Below, one piece after another: positions 4,864 to 6,235 of a stretch of DNA of 6,235 nt; position 1 is the stretch's first letter; each line of letters opens with the position of its first letter. The notes under the pieces were generated by a model. That model saw only the letters and a program-made list of their open reading frames with translations, was not told the DNA's origin and made no database searches. Origin of the DNA: an uncultured Clostridia bacterium (GTDB lineage: Bacteria; Bacillota; Clostridia; UBA1381); NCBI GenBank assembly GCA_945948775.1, contig CAMFCK010000060.1, positions 1 through 6,235 on the forward strand. The letters run 5' to 3'. The translations under genes and the position numbers were made by a program.

Positions 4864-5621
4864 ATAAATTCCCCTATGAGCTCAGTCATTGAGTACCATC
4901 CGCTGGTTTTGCCCTTCATGAATTTTGCCGCTTTTACAGAACCCGCTGCAAAGACCTCTTTTGAAGCTGCCTCATGTGAAATTTCAATTATCTCATCCTG
5001 TCCTGCAAAAATAACATTATGTTTACCTACTATTGTTCCGCCTCTGACAGCATGCAGACCGATCTCCTTCTTACTGCGTTTTCTTCTTACGCTGTGACGG
5101 TCATATACATATTCACTCGGTTGCTCTCTTGTTTCGGCAATCGCGTCAGCAATTGCCAACGCGGTACCGGACGGTGCGTCAAGCTTCTGGTTATGATGCT
5201 GCTCCACGATTTCAATGTCAAACATATCTCCTAATACGGCTGTTGCCTTTTTTGCAAGTTCTATTAAGAGATTAATTCCCACGCTCATGTTTGCCGAGAA
5301 AAATACGGCTATACTCTTTGACATTTCGGAAAGCTCCGCCTTTTGCTCGCCTGAAAGACCTGTTGTCGCAACAACTATCGGAAGCTTTTTCTTCTGTGCA
5401 TATTTCAGCAAGCCGTCAAGAGCTGACGGATGCGAAAAATCAATAATTACATCTGCCTCAATATCGCATTGATCCGGTTCGGTAAATACCGGATAGGTGT
5501 TCGGCAGACAATCATTTATATCAAAGCCTGCAACAATTTCACATTCGTCATCATCAGCGGCAAGGCGTGTTATTACCTGCCCCATCTTACCATTGCAGCC
5601 GTTTAAAATTATTCTTGTCAT
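4860..5621 (-). CDS. dapB: 4-hydroxy-tetrahydrodipicolinate reductase
   Basis: This enzyme catalyses the NAD(P)H-dependent reduction of 4-hydroxy-tetrahydrodipicolinate to tetrahydrodipicolinate, the second committed step of lysine/meso-diaminopimelate synthesis, in the cytoplasm. At 253 residues it has the usual Gram-positive length (E. coli has 273). The N-terminal dinucleotide-binding loop is NGCNGKMG (7-14). VIIDFSHPSA (58-67) and VATTGL (84-89) line the cofactor cleft. EQHHNQKLDAPSGTA (140-154) holds the catalytic His142/Lys146 pair, equivalent to His159/Lys163 of E. coli, and the substrate-binding SGT. The C-terminus has the conserved GSVKAAKFMKGKTSGWYSM region. The ATG at 5619-5621 is 15 nt after the dapA stop, with GGGGGA a few bases upstream. 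No key residue is missing. Confidence 0.98.
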   Translation of the reverse strand: MTRIILNGCNGKMGQVITRLAADDDECEIVAGFDINDCLPNTYPVFTEPDQCDIEADVIIDFSHPSALDGLLKYAQKKKLPIVVATTGLSGEQKAELSEMSKSIAVFFSANMSVGINLLIELAKKATAVLGDMFDIEIVEQHHNQKLDAPSGTALAIADAIAETREQPSEYVYDRHSVRRKRSKKEIGLHAVRGGTIVGKHNVIFAGQDEIIEISHEAASKEVFAAGSVKAAKFMKGKTSGWYSMTELIGEFI

Positions 5622-5636
5622 ATGTAGTCCCCCGAA

Positions 5637-6235
5637 TTAAAGCTTTACAACGCCATAATCTGACATTGCCTTTTTGAGCTTTTCAAGATTTGACTCCTCC
5701 ATAGGCGCAAGCGGCAGCCTCAGGTTTCCTACACGATAGCCTAGCTCCTTCATTGCACACTTAACCGGAACAGGATTCACCTCGATAAACAGATTATTTA
5801 TAACGTCAAGCATTTCAAGCTGAAGCTTTAACGAACCTGCAGCATCGCCGTCAAGATACTTTTGGCATATGTCATGCGTCTGTTCAGGCAGTATATTTGC
5901 CACTACGGATATGACGCCCTTTCCGCCAAGCGACATTACCGGCACTATCATATCGTCATTTCCGGAATAAATGTAAAGCTCCGGCACCTCTGCTGCAATC
6001 TTTGCAACATAGCTTATGTTTCCGCTTGCTTCCTTTATCGCAACAATATTGTCTATCTTTGCAAGCTCCTTTAGAACAGGAATTGAAAAGTTCAATCCGG
6101 TTCTTGATGGTACGTTGTAAAGAATGACCGGCAAGCTGCAGCATTGTGCAATAGCGCGGAAATGTTCTATTAATCCACGCGTATTAGCCTTATTGTAATA
6201 GGGCGTTACACTCAAAACAGCGTCCGCACCTACCC
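5637..6235 (-). CDS. dapA: 4-hydroxy-tetrahydrodipicolinate synthase, N-terminus outside window
   Basis: This enzyme condenses pyruvate with aspartate-semialdehyde, the first committed step towards lysine and diaminopimelate, forming a Schiff base with pyruvate. The visible 198 codons are roughly the C-terminal two thirds of a protein of about 290-300 residues. The reading frame continues through the window edge as VGADAVLSVTPYYNK. The catalytic tyrosine lies in YNVPSRTG (Tyr codon 6117-6119, equivalent to E. coli Tyr133). The Schiff-base lysine lies in AIKEASGN (codon 6033-6035, equivalent to Lys161). Later motifs YSGNDD, GGKGVISVVAN and NPVPVKCAM are also typical. The stop TAA is at 5637-5639. 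The gene is first or upstream in a dapA-dapB-SLOG operon. Its promoter is outside the window. Confidence 0.97.
   Translation of the reverse strand, partial: VGADAVLSVTPYYNKANTRGLIEHFRAIAQCCSLPVILYNVPSRTGLNFSIPVLKELAKIDNIVAIKEASGNISYVAKIAAEVPELYIYSGNDDMIVPVMSLGGKGVISVVANILPEQTHDICQKYLDGDAAGSLKLQLEMLDVINNLFIEVNPVPVKCAMKELGYRVGNLRLPLAPMEESNLEKLKKAMSDYGVVKL

Noticed and set aside
6213..6215. TTG at 6213-6215 as a start codon of a 192-aa dapA
   Set aside because: The frame is open to the window edge and encodes conserved DapA sequence (GADAVLSVTPYYNK), so this TTG is an internal leucine and the true start is outside.

Overview
The window looks like a chromosomal segment of a low-to-mid GC Gram-positive bacterium of the class Clostridia, possibly near the Oscillospiraceae/Ruminococcaceae. 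This rests on purine-rich ribosome binding sites, near-consensus sigma-A promoters with AT-rich spacers, a clostridial-type TyrRS, and a YuaF/FloT-like pair. The exact lineage cannot be fixed by eye. No mobile element, CRISPR array, rRNA or tRNA was seen. Almost every base belongs to a gene, a promoter or a terminator.

Layout from left to right: (1) tyrS on the minus strand, with its C-terminal S4 domain cut off by the window edge. It is preceded in the same transcript by a 39-codon ORF with a TTG start and a perfect Shine-Dalgarno sequence. (2) A back-to-back promoter region, about 1200-1322. (3) A plus-strand gene for a 79-residue protein with 15 cysteines and an arginine patch. (4) A minus-strand XRE-family regulator with a TPR-like tail, ending in a clear intrinsic terminator. 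(5) A 159-bp divergent control region with one strong promoter in each direction. Each predicted transcription start lies inside a nearly identical 17-bp palindrome (consensus GGTAAATAAWATTTACY). (6) A plus-strand operon of an NfeD-like membrane protein and a flotillin. (7) A shared bidirectional terminator. (8) A minus-strand operon dapA (5' end missing), dapB and a SLOG/DUF1273-like protein whose start codon overlaps the dapB stop as ATGA.

How the parts fit: DapA and DapB are the first two committed steps of lysine/diaminopimelate synthesis and so supply peptidoglycan precursors. The SLOG protein is translationally coupled to them and may sense a nucleotide or nucleotide-like ligand. The NfeD-flotillin pair is expected to organise membrane microdomains. 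In Bacillus subtilis the equivalent yuaF-yuaG operon is controlled by the envelope-stress factor sigma-W. Here the sequence instead suggests control by a dedicated XRE-TPR repressor that also represses itself. This local switch is the most interesting regulatory structure in the window, followed by the cysteine-rich small protein and the tyrS upstream ORF.
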